DNA of 64,000 nucleotides, from contig JTDA01000009.1 in the NCBI GenBank assembly GCA_000803105.1, forward strand, positions 83,685 through 147,684, given 5' to 3'. This stretch comes from Coprobacter secundus (GTDB lineage: Bacteria; Bacteroidota; Bacteroidia; Bacteroidales; Coprobacteraceae). Shown piece by piece: positions 62,731-64,000 of this stretch (the stretch's first letter is position 1; each line of letters starts with the position of its first letter). The position numbers were made by a program, and so were the translations under genes. Below the pieces are notes generated by a model, which ran no database searches, was not told the origin of the DNA, and saw only the letters and a list, made by a program, of their open reading frames with translations.

Positions 62731-63554
62731 TATTTTTTTATTTTATACCCTAATATAGAACTGAATTTGCAAGTAAATTTCGGAAACATCCGGAAGATAT
62801 AACCGGATACTCCCCAACGTTTTTTGGCATAATTCTGATATAACCATTGTCCTGTTATTTCGAGTTGAGGAACCCATTTTTCTACTATTTTCCCATTGGA
62901 AATTCCGCTTCGTATTTGAGCCTCATTTTTGCGTAAGGAATCTGGTTTTAATTTGGTTTTTACCATCATCGGGCCACATACATCGAAATAAATTTCTCCG
63001 CCAGGAAAGCGATTAGCCAGATTTTTTAGAATATCTATAACTTGTTTTTCGTAAAAATACATCATAACACCTTCCATAGTGAAAATAAAATGGCTGTCGG
63101 GATGTTTTTCCTTTAATTTATCCATCCAGTTATTTTCCAAAATTGAGCCCTCTATATAAAAATCATTTTTGGGTTCTGGGATAAAATGTTTTCGTATGGC
63201 TATTACTTCAGGAAGGTCGATTTCGTAAAAAATACAATTTTTTCGTTCTTTTATTCTTTGGTAGCGAGTATCTAAACCACATCCGATATTTACGGTTATG
63301 GGGTGTTCTTCTTTCAAAATAAATTCTTGAACTTTTTGGTCGAATAAGCGTCCTCGGATAACACATCCCAAGGCACTCATCCAAGCATTGTCAAATTTTG
63401 AATAATCATAGTCAATATTATTTACCAAACTCTCGGCAAGAGGGTCTGATATGATGATGTCTTGACTTTTGCGTTTGCTTTCCTTTGCCCGCATGTAAAG
63501 AGGAATGAGTAATGTCTCTGCAACTACATTTTGGAATTCAAATTTTTCTTTCAT
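62730..63554 (-). CDS. SAM-dependent methyltransferase, leucine carboxyl methyltransferase-like family
   Basis: 274 residues. VNIGCGLDTRYQRI (motif I) and FYEIDLPEVIAIRKHF match the Leu-carboxyl-methyltransferase/PPM (LCM) family; HFIFTMEGVMMYFYEKQV contains the motif III region. In bacteria such proteins act on small molecules or on polyketides. It lies between the TetR regulator and the ABC pair, in one transcription direction. The product or substrate of the operon may be methylated before or after transport; this is inference. Confidence 0.85.
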   Translation of the reverse strand: MKEKFEFQNVVAETLLIPLYMRAKESKRKSQDIIISDPLAESLVNNIDYDYSKFDNAWMSALGCVIRGRLFDQKVQEFILKEEHPITVNIGCGLDTRYQRIKERKNCIFYEIDLPEVIAIRKHFIPEPKNDFYIEGSILENNWMDKLKEKHPDSHFIFTMEGVMMYFYEKQVIDILKNLANRFPGGEIYFDVCGPMMVKTKLKPDSLRKNEAQIRSGISNGKIVEKWVPQLEITGQWLYQNYAKKRWGVSGYIFRMFPKFTCKFSSILGYKIKK

Positions 63555-63618
63555 TTATATATATTTTTAGTTTGTCAAAAATGAACGATGTTCTATTTTG
63601 TTCAAAAAAAAAGAGAAC

Positions 63619-64000
63619 TTATATTTTCATAAGCTCTCTCCATCCTATTACTTCGAATTGTATATATTCTTTTATAATTTGTTCTGTATCTCCAGGACTT
63701 ATTTTATGCATAATAATTTCCTCAAACAGTGTGAACATCCATACGGTATGTAAGTGGATTGAGAAATCTGATATATCAATATTTAGTTGAGGATGTTTGG
63801 CTTTCATATTTTGAAGATAGTCTTTTACTAAAAGTGTAGAACGGTTGGTAAAGTCTTCTTTGTAATTTTCTAAGGAGGAACCTAGTGAACAAAAAAATAA
63901 AATTTTCAACAAATTACGATGTTGATGTATTATGTATATATATTCTTGGATAACGTAAAGGAGATATGAGTCAGAATATAACTCTAAAATGTCGGCACTA
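63619..64000 (-). CDS. TetR/AcrR family regulator, C-terminal part (cut by window edge)
   Basis: The frame is open to the window end, giving about 126 residues that form only the helical ligand-binding domain (LYVIQEYIYIIHQHRNLLKILFFCSLGSSLENYKEDF, FSIHLHTVWMFTLFEEIIM, IKEYIQFEVIGWRELMKI). The DNA-binding helix-turn-helix lies beyond 64000. The position immediately upstream of the methyltransferase and ABC genes suggests it represses that operon. The family assignment rests on helical pattern and context. Confidence 0.6.
   Translation of the reverse strand, partial: SADILELYSDSYLLYVIQEYIYIIHQHRNLLKILFFCSLGSSLENYKEDFTNRSTLLVKDYLQNMKAKHPQLNIDISDFSIHLHTVWMFTLFEEIIMHKISPGDTEQIIKEYIQFEVIGWRELMKI

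Overview
The window is a low-GC bacterial chromosome segment that looks like an order Bacteroidales genome (phylum Bacteroidota). The support is: Bacteroides-type promoters (a -7 box TAnnTTTG, often with an upstream TTTG/TTG) ahead of many genes; C-terminal type IX secretion sorting domains; a cobalamin-riboswitch operon of the BtuB/BtuG/BtuH kind; and a Bacteroidales-type hybrid histidine kinase. A Coprobacter/Barnesiella-like gut anaerobe is my guess, not something the sequence proves. Anaerobic ribonucleotide reductase fits an anaerobe. I see no rRNA or tRNA genes.

Layout. 1-4.6 kb (minus strand): a frameshifted cold-shock-protein-like remnant, a DEAD-box helicase, recG and ispD (ispD has an apparent one-base frameshift in an A8 run). 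4.7-9.7 kb: a secreted 21-residue-repeat protein preceded by a good sigma-54 promoter, next to a sigma-54 response regulator and a hybrid kinase with HPt domain. 9.8-17.8 kb: a Ca2+-type P-ATPase, glycogen branching enzyme, a YhcH-family protein and an rRNA m5C methyltransferase. 18-26 kb (plus strand): a metallophosphoesterase, an ABC importer whose permease and ATPase are fused, tex, a FolK-like protein and an RluA-type pseudouridine synthase. 26.3-37.2 kb: a complete type I-B CRISPR-Cas locus (cas6, cas8, cas7, cas5, cas3, cas4, cas1, cas2) and an array of 34 intact plus two decayed repeats. 37.3-48.1 kb (minus): a cobalamin riboswitch and a five-gene B12 capture operon including a 1410-residue BtuH-like/propeller fusion with T9SS domain. 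48.1-50.1 kb: a split ThrE exporter and a membrane protein. 50.5-56.3 kb (plus): nitroreductase, nrdD-nrdG, a HipA_2/DUF3037 pair and a GNAT enzyme, followed by a MITE. 56.5-59.1 kb (minus): a metal P1B-ATPase and Fur-family regulator sharing a palindromic operator. 59.2-64 kb (minus): a paired ABC exporter-fold transporter, a methyltransferase and a TetR regulator cut by the window edge.

The most interesting element is in the 342-base gap between cas6 and cas8. On the minus strand there are two half-decayed CRISPR repeats flanking a 35-nt spacer-like sequence, with a Bacteroides promoter box immediately upstream. This is the geometry and position of CreA (or CreR) guide RNAs, which let Cascade silence a toxin RNA or regulate cas genes, known from other CRISPR systems including haloarchaeal type I-B. 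A second, solitary repeat-like sequence (23 of 29 bases) lies 17 kb away between nrdG and a HipA-like kinase. Other points worth attention are the sigma-54 circuit feeding a repeat protein, the ispD frameshift, three near-identical spacers, a spacer that encodes pentapeptide repeats, and the paired Fur-type operators.
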